Assembly (NCBI GenBank): GCA_019348115.1
Contig: JAHWKB010000008.1
Coordinates: forward strand, 1 to 37,412
Direction: 5' to 3'
Source: Actinomycetota bacterium
Lineage (GTDB): Bacteria; Actinomycetota; Nitriliruptoria; Nitriliruptorales; Nitriliruptoraceae
Length of the DNA: 37,412 nt
The first letter of the stretch is position 1, and every line of letters begins with the position of its first letter. This document shows, one piece after another, positions 1 to 9,405 of the stretch. Under the pieces are notes generated by a model. It saw only the letters and a list, made by a program, of their open reading frames with translations. It was not told the DNA's origin and searched no databases. Position numbers and translations under genes: made by a program.

Positions 1-586
1 CCGACGCGTCCCCGAACGAGCACACCACGATGCTGTCCGCCGGCAGCGGCACGTCGCGTGCCACCCGGTCCGCGCGGGTCAGCGCCACGGCGGCCCCGAC
101 GGCCTTGGGGGGGTGCGAGCCGATCGTGCTCGTCTGCGGCGGGATCCACAGCTCGCGACTCCCCCACACCTTGTGCCGGCCCCGCGAGATCGGCTCCTGC
201 GCGGAGACGACCAGGGACCGCACCGTGTCCGCGACCGCGTCGACCGTCGGCACCTGCCGTGCCCTGGCCAGGACGAGCCCTCCCGACCGGTAGTGCAGGA
301 ACGCTGGATCGGTCGGGCGGGTGAGCGCGCCGACGGTGGCGTTCGCCTCGTGACCGGCGCTCGAGATCGTGTAGTAGCCCCGACCGTCGGCCTTCAACCG
401 GCGGGCCGTCACGTCGAGCGCCCGCGACCGCACCTGATCGGCGAACAGCTCGCGGGCGCGGCGCGCGGTGAGGCTCGACCCGTCCCGGACGGGATCGTCG
501 TCGCCCAGCGTGGCGGGGCCTGCGGCCAGCTCGGAGAGGAGCCGGTCCAGGTTCGCTTCGACGATCTCGACACGGGAGGTGGGCAC
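1..586 (-). CDS. Thiamine-diphosphate-dependent 2-oxoacid dehydrogenase E1, N-terminal part (runs off the left edge)
   Basis: The first 195 or so residues of a 2-oxoacid dehydrogenase E1 are visible; the rest lies outside the window. The translation contains GYYTISSAGHEANA, then PTDPAFLHYRSG, then SRGRHKVWGS and PQTSTIGSHPPKAVG, and ends at VVCSFGDAS, which begins the thiamine-diphosphate-binding region (GDG-type, here GDAS). These blocks match the E1 alpha half of actinobacterial pyruvate or branched-chain 2-oxoacid dehydrogenases, often made as an alpha-beta fusion, but the fusion cannot be checked here. Such enzymes decarboxylate a 2-oxoacid and pass the acyl group to an E2 lipoyl domain. 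The GTG at 586 is chosen because a TAGCAT box lies 8 nt before it and an in-frame stop lies further upstream, which points to a leaderless transcript. The substrate is not decidable from this fragment. Confidence 0.85.
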   Translation of the reverse strand, partial: MPTSRVEIVEANLDRLLSELAAGPATLGDDDPVRDGSSLTARRARELFADQVRSRALDVTARRLKADGRGYYTISSAGHEANATVGALTRPTDPAFLHYRSGGLVLARARQVPTVDAVADTVRSLVVSAQEPISRGRHKVWGSRELWIPPQTSTIGSHPPKAVGAAVALTRADRVARDVPLPADSIVVCSFGDAS

Positions 587-594
587 GGGCGCGG

Positions 595-600
595 ATGCTA
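595..600 (-). promoter_or_regulatory. Candidate -10 box (TAGCAT) for the E1 gene
   Basis: On the minus strand TAGCAT is followed by 8 nt and then the GTG start at 586, the spacing of a -10 box to a transcription start that coincides with the start codon. No ribosome binding site fits between them. No clear -35 box is visible. It faces the plus-strand promoter at 654-659. Confidence 0.45.
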
Positions 601-653
601 GGGCCCCCGGCCGACCGGCGGGCACGCAGGCGGAGGCGAGGCCCGGCGTGACC

Positions 654-659
654 TAGGCT
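654..659 (+). promoter_or_regulatory. Candidate -10 box (TAGGCT), leaderless promoter
   Basis: TAGGCT, within CCTAGGCTC, is followed by 7 nt and then the ATG at 667. There is no room for a ribosome binding site, so the transcript is probably leaderless. The same CCTAGGCTC string stands before the starts at 5565 (minus) and 14880 (plus). No convincing -35 box is seen. Confidence 0.5.
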
Positions 660-666
660 CCGCGAG

Positions 667-1032
667 ATGTCCCTCACCCGAGAGCCGTGGATGACGACCA
701 CGCTGCCACCGCACACCCCGGGCCTCCGACGGGTGATCCCACCCGATCCGTCGCCCGAGGTGGTCGAGCACCTGCGCAGGCTCGTCGAGCAGCGTGACGC
801 CTGGGTCCGCCGGCCGAGCTGGACGGACTACCTCGCGAAGGGCGGCGACGCGCACCTCCGCCCGATCACCGAGCTCAGCCGCGACCAGCTCGTGGCCGTC
901 CACGCCTGGTTCCGCCAGCAGCGGCACAACCTGCACCGCGTCCTCGAAGGGGGCGGGTCGGCGCCCGACGGGTGGGTCGAGTCGCTGCCCCTGTACCGGG
1001 CCGTCCGCGACGGAGCCAGACTCGACGCCTGA
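667..1032 (+). CDS. Hypothetical protein, 121 aa
   Basis: I do not recognise this protein. It is soluble, with no signal peptide or membrane segment, and is rich in Arg, Trp and His. The middle reads like a small helical domain (VVEHLRRLVEQRDAW, then LSRDQLVAVHAWFRQQ). The ATG at 667 is supported by the TAGGCT box 7 nt upstream; an alternative ATG exists at codon 9. It lies 25 nt before the DUF421 gene on the same strand and could be co-transcribed with it. Codon use follows the high-GC pattern of its neighbours, so it is probably a real gene, but no function can be given. Confidence 0.65.
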   Translation: MSLTREPWMTTTLPPHTPGLRRVIPPDPSPEVVEHLRRLVEQRDAWVRRPSWTDYLAKGGDAHLRPITELSRDQLVAVHAWFRQQRHNLHRVLEGGGSAPDGWVESLPLYRAVRDGARLDA

Positions 1033-1057
1033 GCCACCTCACGACACTGGAGCCAGC

Positions 1058-1609
1058 ATGGCCGAACATCTCGGAGCGTCGTGGTCGGTCCTGGGCTGGA
1101 CGATCGTCAACGGGATCGCCATCTACGTCGTCGTGATCGTGCTGGTCCGCATCCAGGGCCTGCGCTCGTTCGCCAAGATGTCGAGCTTCGACTTCGCGGC
1201 GACCGTCGCGGTCGGGTCCGTCATGGCGACGACCGCGGCCTCGTCCGACATCCCCCTCGCCACCGGGGCGGCGGCCGTGGGCGCACTCTTCCTGGCGCAG
1301 ATCGCCGTGGCGACCGGGCGGCGCTGGGCGGCCGTACGGTCGGTGGTCGACAACGAGCCGATGCTGCTCATGGTCGGCAGCGAGCTGCTGCACGACAACC
1401 TCCGACGCGGCCAGGTCACCGAGGACGACGTGAAGGCCAAGCTGCGCGAGGCCAACGTGCTGACCCTCGACCAGGTGCGCGTGGTCGTGCTGGAGACGAC
1501 GGGTGACATCTCGGTGCTCCACGGCGACGCGGACGGTCCCGCGGTCGAGCGCTACCTGCTCGACGGCGTCCGCGGCCTCGAGGAGCGCGACGACCTGCCG
1601 GCCGGATGA
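1058..1609 (+). CDS. DUF421 (YetF-like) membrane protein, 183 aa
   Basis: A small membrane protein of the DUF421/YetF family. Three hydrophobic segments lie at about residues 14-33, 46-60 and 66-88. The family-type stretch RSFAKMSSFDFAATVAVGS joins the first two. A cytoplasmic domain follows, with PMLLMVGSELLHDNLRRG and then VTEDDVKAKLREANV and VVVLETTGDISVL, which is the usual C-terminal fold of the family. The role of the family is poorly known. The start is set by GGAG five bases before the ATG. It lies 25 nt downstream of the hypothetical gene and ends 24 nt before the convergent GGDEF gene. The length is a little short for the family, but all the core parts are present. Confidence 0.88.
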   Translation: MAEHLGASWSVLGWTIVNGIAIYVVVIVLVRIQGLRSFAKMSSFDFAATVAVGSVMATTAASSDIPLATGAAAVGALFLAQIAVATGRRWAAVRSVVDNEPMLLMVGSELLHDNLRRGQVTEDDVKAKLREANVLTLDQVRVVVLETTGDISVLHGDADGPAVERYLLDGVRGLEERDDLPAG

Positions 1610-1633
1610 GCCCGCCGCCGGCGGCCCCGGCGG

Positions 1634-2559
1634 TCAGACGGAGACGCGGTCCCGGCCCGCCGCCTTGGCGCGGTAGAGCGCCTGGTCGGCGGCGTGCACG
1701 ACCGCGTCCGGCCCATGGTGGATCTCCGGGTCGAAGCACGCCACACCGACGCTGATCGTCAGGATGTCGCCGCCGTCCGCCCGAGCGTCGTGGACGAGCG
1801 CGAGTCCCCGGACGGCCTCGCGGAGCCGCTCGCCGGCCGCGACCGCCCCCGCGACGTCGGTCTCGGGAAGGAGGACCGCGATCTCCTCGCCGCCGTAGCG
1901 GTAGATGGCGTCGCCGTACCGGCTGACGGCCGCCATCGTCGCCGCCACCGCGTGCAGCGCCTCGTCGCCGGCGGGGTGGCCGTACCGGTCGTTGTAGGTC
2001 TTGAAGCTGTCGATGTCGGCGAGCGCGACGGCGAAGCGCCGGTCGTGGCGCAGCGACGACGCGTGGAGCGCCGCGAGATCCTCGCGGAAGCGGAGGCGGT
2101 TGCCGACCTCGGTCAGGGCGTCCGTCCGTGCCAGCCGGTCGAGCTGGTCGTTGGCGACACGCAGCTCGGCGGTGAGCTCCTCCATGCGCCGGTGGACCGC
2201 GGTGACGCGCTCCGCGGCGATGAGACGGACGCGCAGGTCGAACGGGTCCGGGGGCTTCACGAGGTAGTCGTCGGCGCCCGCCTCCATGCCCTCGAGCACC
2301 TGCTCGCGGCCGCCGAGCGACGTGATGAGGATGATGTAGGTGTACCCGCGGAGACCGGTCGCGCGGATCCGCCGGCACAGCTCGAGACCGTCGATGCCCG
2401 GCATCATGCGGTCGGTCAGGAGCGCCCCGGGCTGCACCTCCAGGTAGCGCTCCCAGGCCTCCTCGCCATCGGTCGCCACGACGGCCTCGTGTCCGAGGTT
2501 GCGGACCGCCGACGACAGGATCATCGCCGTCGTCGGGTCGTCGTCGACGACGAGCACCT

Positions 2560-2563
<4 letters not shown>
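1634..2563 (-). CDS. Response regulator with REC and GGDEF (GGEEI) domains, 309 aa
   Basis: A two-domain response regulator predicted to make cyclic di-GMP from two GTP. The REC domain (about 1-120) has the acidic cluster VVDDD at 5-9, the phosphoacceptor Asp51 in LLTDRMMP and the Lys in LVKPP at 101-105. A short coiled linker (about 122-145) leads to the GGDEF domain (about 146-309), with [18 protein letters not shown] for Mg-GTP binding. The signature is GGEEI at 224-228 rather than GGEEF or GGDEF. The inhibitory-site motif RYGD (215-218) sits exactly five residues before it, so product feedback is likely. The ATG overlaps the stop of the upstream hybrid kinase (ATGA), implying translational coupling and a dedicated signalling pair. 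The Phe-to-Ile change probably allows activity, but this is unproven. Confidence 0.92.
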
Positions 2564-5565
<3,002 letters not shown>

Positions 5566-5574
5566 TCGACGCCG

Positions 5575-5580
5575 AGCCTA
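5575..5580 (-). promoter_or_regulatory. Candidate -10 box (TAGGCT) for the hybrid kinase operon
   Basis: On the minus strand CCTAGGCTCG precedes the GTG at 5565 by 9 nt. The string is nearly identical to those at 654-659 and 14867-14872. It suggests a leaderless or almost leaderless transcript for the kinase and the GGDEF gene. If translation instead starts at codon 23, this would give a leader of about 65 nt. Confidence 0.45.
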
Positions 5581-5617
5581 GGAGGTGCCTGCGTCCGGAC
5601 GGACGAGACCATGGCCC

Positions 5618-5632
5618 GGACGGGCCCCGTCC
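5618..5632 (-). terminator. Terminator-like hairpin after the DUF427 gene
   Basis: GGACGG and CCGTCC form a 6-bp stem with a 3-nt loop just past the stop codon of the DUF427 gene. No T-run follows, as is common in GC-rich actinobacteria, so the call rests on position and pairing only. Confidence 0.35.
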
Positions 5633-5633
5633 G

Positions 5634-6458
5634 TCAGCTGAACTTCGTCGTCGGCCGCTCCCAGCGTTGCCCGTCGACCTCGAGGTCGACCTTCTCGTTG
5701 AGGAAGGCGATCAGCTCCGCGATGCGCTCGACCTCGGCGTGCGGGTCGTCGTACACCCACGCCACGTCCTCGAGGCGCTCGCCGCCGGCCACCACGTGGT
5801 AGTACCGGCTCGTCGTGCCCTTGTAGGGGCACGCGGTCGCGGTCCCCGAGGCTTCCAGCGCGTCCAGCTCGACATCGTCCGCGGGGAGGTAGAAGCGTGG
5901 CGGGAGCCCGGTCTCGAACAGGATCGACGGACGCCGGCTGTCCGCGACGACCTCGCCACCCACGCGGACGACCACGTGGCGGTCGGAGCGGACGACGTCG
6001 CAACGGTGGTACGGGTCACGCGCGTGGACGCCGATGCGCTCGGCCTCCTCCCACCACTCGTCGACCGCATCCCACTGGAAGGCGACGTGGCCGGCGAGCG
6101 GCGCCGCCTGCGGGAGCGGGTCCTGGTACCCCCACACCGCGTTCGCGCGCTCGACCCCACCGGCGCGGATGGTCCAGTACGAGGCGTCGCCCTTGAGCCC
6201 GCAGTGGGTCGTCAGCTCGGCGGGCTCGAGCAGCTCGGTGCGGACGTCCTCGATCGGGAAGTAGTAGACGGGCAGGAGGCCGGTCTCGTGGAGGAGTCTC
6301 GTCCGCGAGCTCTCCGCGACCGTCTCGCCGGCCACCACGACACGGACGCGGCGTGGACTGGCCTCGACGTAGAGGACGCCCTCCGGTGCGTCGTAGGGGA
6401 AGTTGAACGTGCCGGCGGGGCGATCGCCGAACGGGCCGGTGCCGATGGTCAAGGTCAT
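5634..6458 (-). CDS. Tandem DUF427 domain protein, 274 aa
   Basis: Two copies of the DUF427 domain (about 100 residues each) lie head to tail. The first (about 18-115) contains VRVVVAGETVAESSRTRLLHETG, split over its core strands, then LPVYYFPIEDV and CGLKGDASYWTI. The second (about 150-255) repeats this as VVVRVGGEVVADSRR, then FETGLPPRFYLPADDV and CPYKGTTSRYYHVV. A Trp-rich linker, including WDAVDEWWEEAERIGV, joins them. The structure of this family is known, but to my knowledge its biochemical role is not. The start has AGGA 7-8 bases upstream. It lies 55 nt downstream of the flavoprotein gene on the same strand and may share its transcript. It is soluble, with no signal peptide. Confidence 0.9.
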   Translation of the reverse strand: MTLTIGTGPFGDRPAGTFNFPYDAPEGVLYVEASPRRVRVVVAGETVAESSRTRLLHETGLLPVYYFPIEDVRTELLEPAELTTHCGLKGDASYWTIRAGGVERANAVWGYQDPLPQAAPLAGHVAFQWDAVDEWWEEAERIGVHARDPYHRCDVVRSDRHVVVRVGGEVVADSRRPSILFETGLPPRFYLPADDVELDALEASGTATACPYKGTTSRYYHVVAGGERLEDVAWVYDDPHAEVERIAELIAFLNEKVDLEVDGQRWERPTTKFS

Positions 6459-6513
6459 CGCTCTTCCTCTGTTCTCGCTCGATCGCGATCGGCCGTCGGT
6501 TCGTCGGAGGCGG

Positions 6514-7908
6514 TCAGGAGATCCCCCGGTCCGCTTCGAGCAGTCGCAGCCAGACCTCGCTCATGGTGGGGAACGACGGCACGGCGTGCCACAGGTCGTC
6601 GAGGGTGAGGCCCGAGACGATGGCGATCGTGGCCGCGTGGAGCATCTCGCCCACGCCGGGCCCGGTGAACGTGGCGCCCACCACGGTCCGCTTCCCGCGG
6701 TCCACGACCAGCTGCGCGGTCCCGGAGACGCCCTCGCCGAGGAGCGCGCCGCCGGCGACGTCGCCGATCCCGTGCGACAGGGTCGTCACGTCGAGGTCCT
6801 GCTCGCGTGCCATGGCCTCGGTCCGTCCGACCGCCGCGACCTGCGGATCGGTGAACACGACCCGCACGACGGCCTCGTGGTCGGCGCGGGCCTCGACGTC
6901 CTTGCCGGCGAGATGGTCGCCGACGAGCCGGGCCTGGTACTTGCCGTGGTGCGTCAGGAGCGCCCGGCCGTTGACGTCGCCCACGGCGTAGAGCCAGCCG
7001 TCGATGCCGACCGCCCGCAGCTGGTCGTCGGTCTCGATGTACCCGTCCGTCTCGAGTCCGACGGTGTCCAGCCCGAGGTCGCCCGTGTTGGGCCGGCGGC
7101 CGGTCGCCACCAGCAGCTCGTCGGCCTCGAGCTCGGTCCCGTCCTCGAGGCGCAGGGTCACGGGCCCGTCGGTCCCGTCCCGTCGGGCGCCGACGGCCTT
7201 CGCGTCGACGTGGACGGTGATGCCCTCGGCGTCGAACGCCTCGCGGAGCTCCTCGCCGACGAACGGCTCCTCCGTCGCGAGGAGCCGGCCGCCCATCTCG
7301 ACGATGGTGACCTCGTCCGCACCGAGCCGGCGGAACGCCTGCGCCATCTCCACGCCGACCACCCCGCCGCCGAGGACGAGCAGGCGGTCGGGGATCTCCT
7401 TCGCGGTGGTGACGTCGCGGCTGTCCCAGGTGCGGATGTCCCGCAGACCGTCGATCGGCGGGATGGCCGCGGAGGAACCCGTGGCGACGACCACGCCCCT
7501 GCGGGCCCGCAACGTGCGCGTGCCGTCGTCGGTCTCGACCTCGACGGTCCGCTCGCCGGCGATGCGACCGTGCCCGCGGATGAAGGTCGTACCGGTGCTC
7601 TCGACCCACTCGACCTGGTCCCGGTCGTCCCAGTGGGAGGAGAACGCATCCCGCGTGCGCAGGGTCTCCTCGACGTCGACCTCGCCGGTCACGGCCGGCG
7701 CGGCGCCGGGGACACGACGGGCGGCGGCGAGCGCCTCCCCGGGGCGGAGCAGCGCCTTCGACGGCATGCAGGCCCAGTAGGAGCACTCGCCGCCCACGAG
7801 CTCGCGCTCGATCAGCGCCACCTCCAGGTCGTTGTCCCGGGCGTACCAGGCGGCGTTCTCCCCCGCGGGCCCGCCACCGATCACGATCACGTCGAACTCG
7901 TCCCTCAT
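6514..7908 (-). CDS. FAD-dependent pyridine-nucleotide disulfide oxidoreductase (Lpd/MerA-like), 464 aa
   Basis: A class I flavoprotein disulfide reductase, cytosolic. It has the FAD-binding GGGPAGENAA (11-20), the redox disulfide motif ECSYWACMPSK with Cys42 and Cys47, an NAD(P)-binding LLVLGGGVVGVEMAQAF at about 175-191, the FAD-contacting TDDQLRAVGIDGWLYAVGD block, and a C-terminal dimerisation domain. In lipoamide dehydrogenase the C-terminal motif is HPTLSE, whose His is catalytic. Here the aligned residues are FPTMSE (446-451), so the His is a Phe and only the Glu remains. True lipoamide dehydrogenase activity is therefore doubtful; a MerA-, transhydrogenase- or quinone-reductase-like role is possible. 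The ATG at 7908 is chosen for the strong GGAGGAG five bases upstream; an in-frame extension of 22 codons lacks family similarity. It is divergent from the hydrolase gene. Confidence 0.9.
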   Translation of the reverse strand: MRDEFDVIVIGGGPAGENAAWYARDNDLEVALIERELVGGECSYWACMPSKALLRPGEALAAARRVPGAAPAVTGEVDVEETLRTRDAFSSHWDDRDQVEWVESTGTTFIRGHGRIAGERTVEVETDDGTRTLRARRGVVVATGSSAAIPPIDGLRDIRTWDSRDVTTAKEIPDRLLVLGGGVVGVEMAQAFRRLGADEVTIVEMGGRLLATEEPFVGEELREAFDAEGITVHVDAKAVGARRDGTDGPVTLRLEDGTELEADELLVATGRRPNTGDLGLDTVGLETDGYIETDDQLRAVGIDGWLYAVGDVNGRALLTHHGKYQARLVGDHLAGKDVEARADHEAVVRVVFTDPQVAAVGRTEAMAREQDLDVTTLSHGIGDVAGGALLGEGVSGTAQLVVDRGKRTVVGATFTGPGVGEMLHAATIAIVSGLTLDDLWHAVPSFPTMSEVWLRLLEADRGIS

Positions 7909-8055
7909 GCCCGCTCCTCCGGATGTCCCACCATCCGTAACCCATGCCGGGACCGGATGCATCCCGTCCACCACGGACGGAAGGCTGCCGGGGGGGAGAG
8001 ACGGGAGCCGCCGCCGCGGTCACCATGCACCGTCCCCGAACCCCCTGGAGCAAGC

Positions 8056-8898
8056 ATGCCCACCGCGACGACCAGCCGACACGCCGACGTCGACGGCGTC
8101 CCCATCCGCTGGGAGGAGGGCGGCGAGGGCCTCCCGGTGGTCCTGGTGCACGGCATCCCCACGAGTCCGGACCTCTGGCGCCACGTGATCCCGCTCCTCG
8201 ACGGCGTCCGTGTGCTGGCGTTCGAGATGGTCGGCTACGGCCGGAGCATGCGCGCCGGGCGGGACCGCGACATCTCCGTGGCGGCGCAGGCCCGCTACCT
8301 CAACGCCTGGCTGGACCACCTCGACATCGACCGCGCGATCCTGGTCGGTCACGACCTCGGTGGCGGCGTGGTACAGATCGCGGCGGTTGCCCGCCCCGAG
8401 CGGTGCGCCGGCCTCGTCCTCACGAACGCGATCTCGTACGACTCCTGGCCGATCCCGAGCGTGAAGGCCTTCGGTGCGGCCCCCGCGCTCGTCGCCCGGA
8501 CCCCGGACGCGATGCTGAAGGCCGTCCTCGGGAGCCTCCTCGCCCGTGGCCACGACGACCTCGAGATCGGACGCGAGTCCCTCGAGCTGCACTACGCGCA
8601 CTACGCCGATGCCGACGGCGGGGCGGCGATGGCACGCCAGGTCGCGGCACTCGATGTCGGGGACACGCTCGCGGTCGCCGACCAGCTCCGCCACCTGGAC
8701 GTCCCGACGCGGATCGTGTGGGGCCTCGCCGACCAGTTCCAGAAGGCGCGCTACGGCGAGCGGCTCGCCCGTGACCTCGGCACCCGACCCATGGGCATCG
8801 AGGGCGGCAAGCACTTCACCCCGGAGGACCACCCGCGGGAGGTCGCGGGCGCCATCCTGGAGCTCGTCGCCGAGGTCGCCGCGACGACGAGGTCCTGA
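8056..8898 (+). CDS. Alpha/beta hydrolase with Asp nucleophile (epoxide hydrolase or haloalkane dehalogenase-like), 280 aa
   Basis: A soluble alpha/beta-fold hydrolase. The oxyanion-hole motif is VHGIPTS (31-37). The nucleophile elbow is VGHDLGGG (97-104), so the nucleophile is Asp100 rather than Ser. The likely acid is Asp226 in VWGLADQ and the catalytic His is His253 in GKHFTPEDHP. A GHD elbow with an HGxP motif is typical of epoxide hydrolases and haloalkane or haloacetate dehalogenases, which act through an alkyl-enzyme ester. The cap domain (about 130-200) is too divergent for me to choose between them. The start follows GGAG by five bases. The next gene begins one base after its stop codon, so the two are co-transcribed. 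Confidence 0.88.
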   Translation: MPTATTSRHADVDGVPIRWEEGGEGLPVVLVHGIPTSPDLWRHVIPLLDGVRVLAFEMVGYGRSMRAGRDRDISVAAQARYLNAWLDHLDIDRAILVGHDLGGGVVQIAAVARPERCAGLVLTNAISYDSWPIPSVKAFGAAPALVARTPDAMLKAVLGSLLARGHDDLEIGRESLELHYAHYADADGGAAMARQVAALDVGDTLAVADQLRHLDVPTRIVWGLADQFQKARYGERLARDLGTRPMGIEGGKHFTPEDHPREVAGAILELVAEVAATTRS

Positions 8899-8899
8899 C

Positions 8900-9169
8900 G
8901 TGGACGTCCCGCTCCTGTACGTCCACGGCTGCCCCAGCTGGGAGCTGGCCGACCGACGGCTCCGCGCGCTCGAGGACGAGCTCGGCTTCCCGGTGGAGCG
9001 ACGTCGGGGGGAGACGCTCGAGGACGCGGAGCGCGTCGGCTTCCGCCGCTCGCCCATGATCCCCGTCGACGGCCGCGATCCCGTCGCCGAGGGGGACGAG
9101 CCCGTAGGACGCTCGTGCCGGCTCCACCGGACCCCGGACGGACTGGCCGGCGCCCCGACGGTGGAGTAG
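8900..9169 (+). CDS. Small thioredoxin-fold protein (DF-family-like), 89 aa, apparently shortened by an in-frame TAG
   Basis: The sequence LLYVHGCPSWELADRRL, then a run to RRSPMIPVDGRDPVAE and a C-terminal CRLHRTPDGLAGAPTVE, is the pattern of small thioredoxin-like proteins sometimes annotated as DF family (seleno)protein or alkylmercury-lyase-like. Cys11 stands where related selenoproteins would carry selenocysteine. Relatives, as I recall them, continue after SVE with QLRAAL. Here the codon after GAPTVE is TAG at 9167-9169, and the frame then reads LRSVLGGDRAAS and a TGA at 9206-9208. A CAG-to-TAG change would explain this. The protein may still work, losing only a final helix. The GTG start lies one base after the hydrolase stop. 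Its substrate is unknown. Confidence 0.7.
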   Translation: MDVPLLYVHGCPSWELADRRLRALEDELGFPVERRRGETLEDAERVGFRRSPMIPVDGRDPVAEGDEPVGRSCRLHRTPDGLAGAPTVE

Positions 9170-9206
9170 CTGCGCAGCGTCCTCGGCGGAGACCGGGCGG
9201 CAAGCT

Positions 9207-9236
9207 GAGGATCCAGGGCGGCGGCCCTGGATCCTC
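9207..9236. terminator. Perfect 13-bp hairpin, bidirectional terminator candidate
   Basis: GAGGATCCAGGGC (9207-9219) pairs perfectly with GCCCTGGATCCTC (9224-9236) across a 4-nt loop. It lies between the convergent thioredoxin-like gene and the 3' end of the tRNA gene, and could end transcription from both sides. No T-run is present on either strand. Confidence 0.6.
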
Positions 9237-9237
9237 G

Positions 9238-9324
9238 TGGTGCGCGAGGGGAGACTTGAACTCCCACGCCTGTGAAGGCACACGGCCCTCAACCGTGCGC
9301 GTCTGCCAATTCCGCCACTCGCGC
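9238..9324 (-). tRNA. tRNA-Leu (anticodon GAG)
   Basis: Read on the minus strand, the acceptor arms GCGCGAG and CTCGCGC pair perfectly and the 3' CCA is encoded. The D arm is GCGG...GACGC-like with GGCAGA in the loop. The anticodon stem is CACGG/CCGTG around loop TTGAGGG, giving anticodon GAG. A long variable arm (TGCCTTCACAGGCG region) marks a class II tRNA, and the T arm is GGGAG-TTCAAGT-CTCCC. The total is 87 nt. It reads CUC and CUU leucine codons; CUC is frequent in this GC-rich genome. I see no integrase gene or repeated tRNA end nearby, so it is not obviously in use as an integration site. Confidence 0.97.
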
Positions 9325-9359
9325 GTGACTGCGGGGAGAGGTACCCCCGCGGAGCGCGC

Positions 9360-9365
9360 ATCGTA
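9360..9365 (-). promoter_or_regulatory. Candidate -10 box (TACGAT) of the tRNA-Leu gene
   Basis: On the minus strand TACGAT lies about 35 nt before the mature 5' end of the tRNA, with a weak TTCGCG 18 nt further upstream as a possible -35 box. The call depends on position and a modest match. Confidence 0.3.
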
Positions 9366-9381
9366 GCCTCGGCCGACGGGA

Positions 9382-9396
9382 GTCGCGAACCGCGAC
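9382..9396 (-). terminator. Short terminator-like hairpin after the second binding-protein gene
   Basis: GTCGCG and CGCGAC form a 6-bp stem with a 3-nt loop, about 10 nt past the stop codon at 9406. It partly overlaps the proposed tRNA promoter. There is no T-run. Confidence 0.3.
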
Positions 9397-9405
9397 CGGC
9401 GTCGC

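Noticed and set aside
1614-1625. Palindrome GCCGCCGGCGGC between the DUF421 and GGDEF genes, as a terminator
   Set aside because: It has no loop and no T-run, and such short GC palindromes occur often by chance here. The position is suitable but the structure is too weak to list.
9167-9169. TAG as a pyrrolysine or programmed readthrough codon
   Set aside because: No pyrrolysine genes are visible, and the context and homolog pattern fit a plain nonsense change better. It is kept only as an unusual truncation.
9238-9324. tRNA-Leu as an integration site for a mobile element
   Set aside because: No integrase, no repeat of the tRNA end and no change in base use nearby were seen.
9364-9369. TAGCCT on the plus strand upstream of nothing, as a promoter
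   Set aside because: It would drive transcription antisense to the binding-protein genes, with no plus-strand gene downstream. A chance match is more likely.
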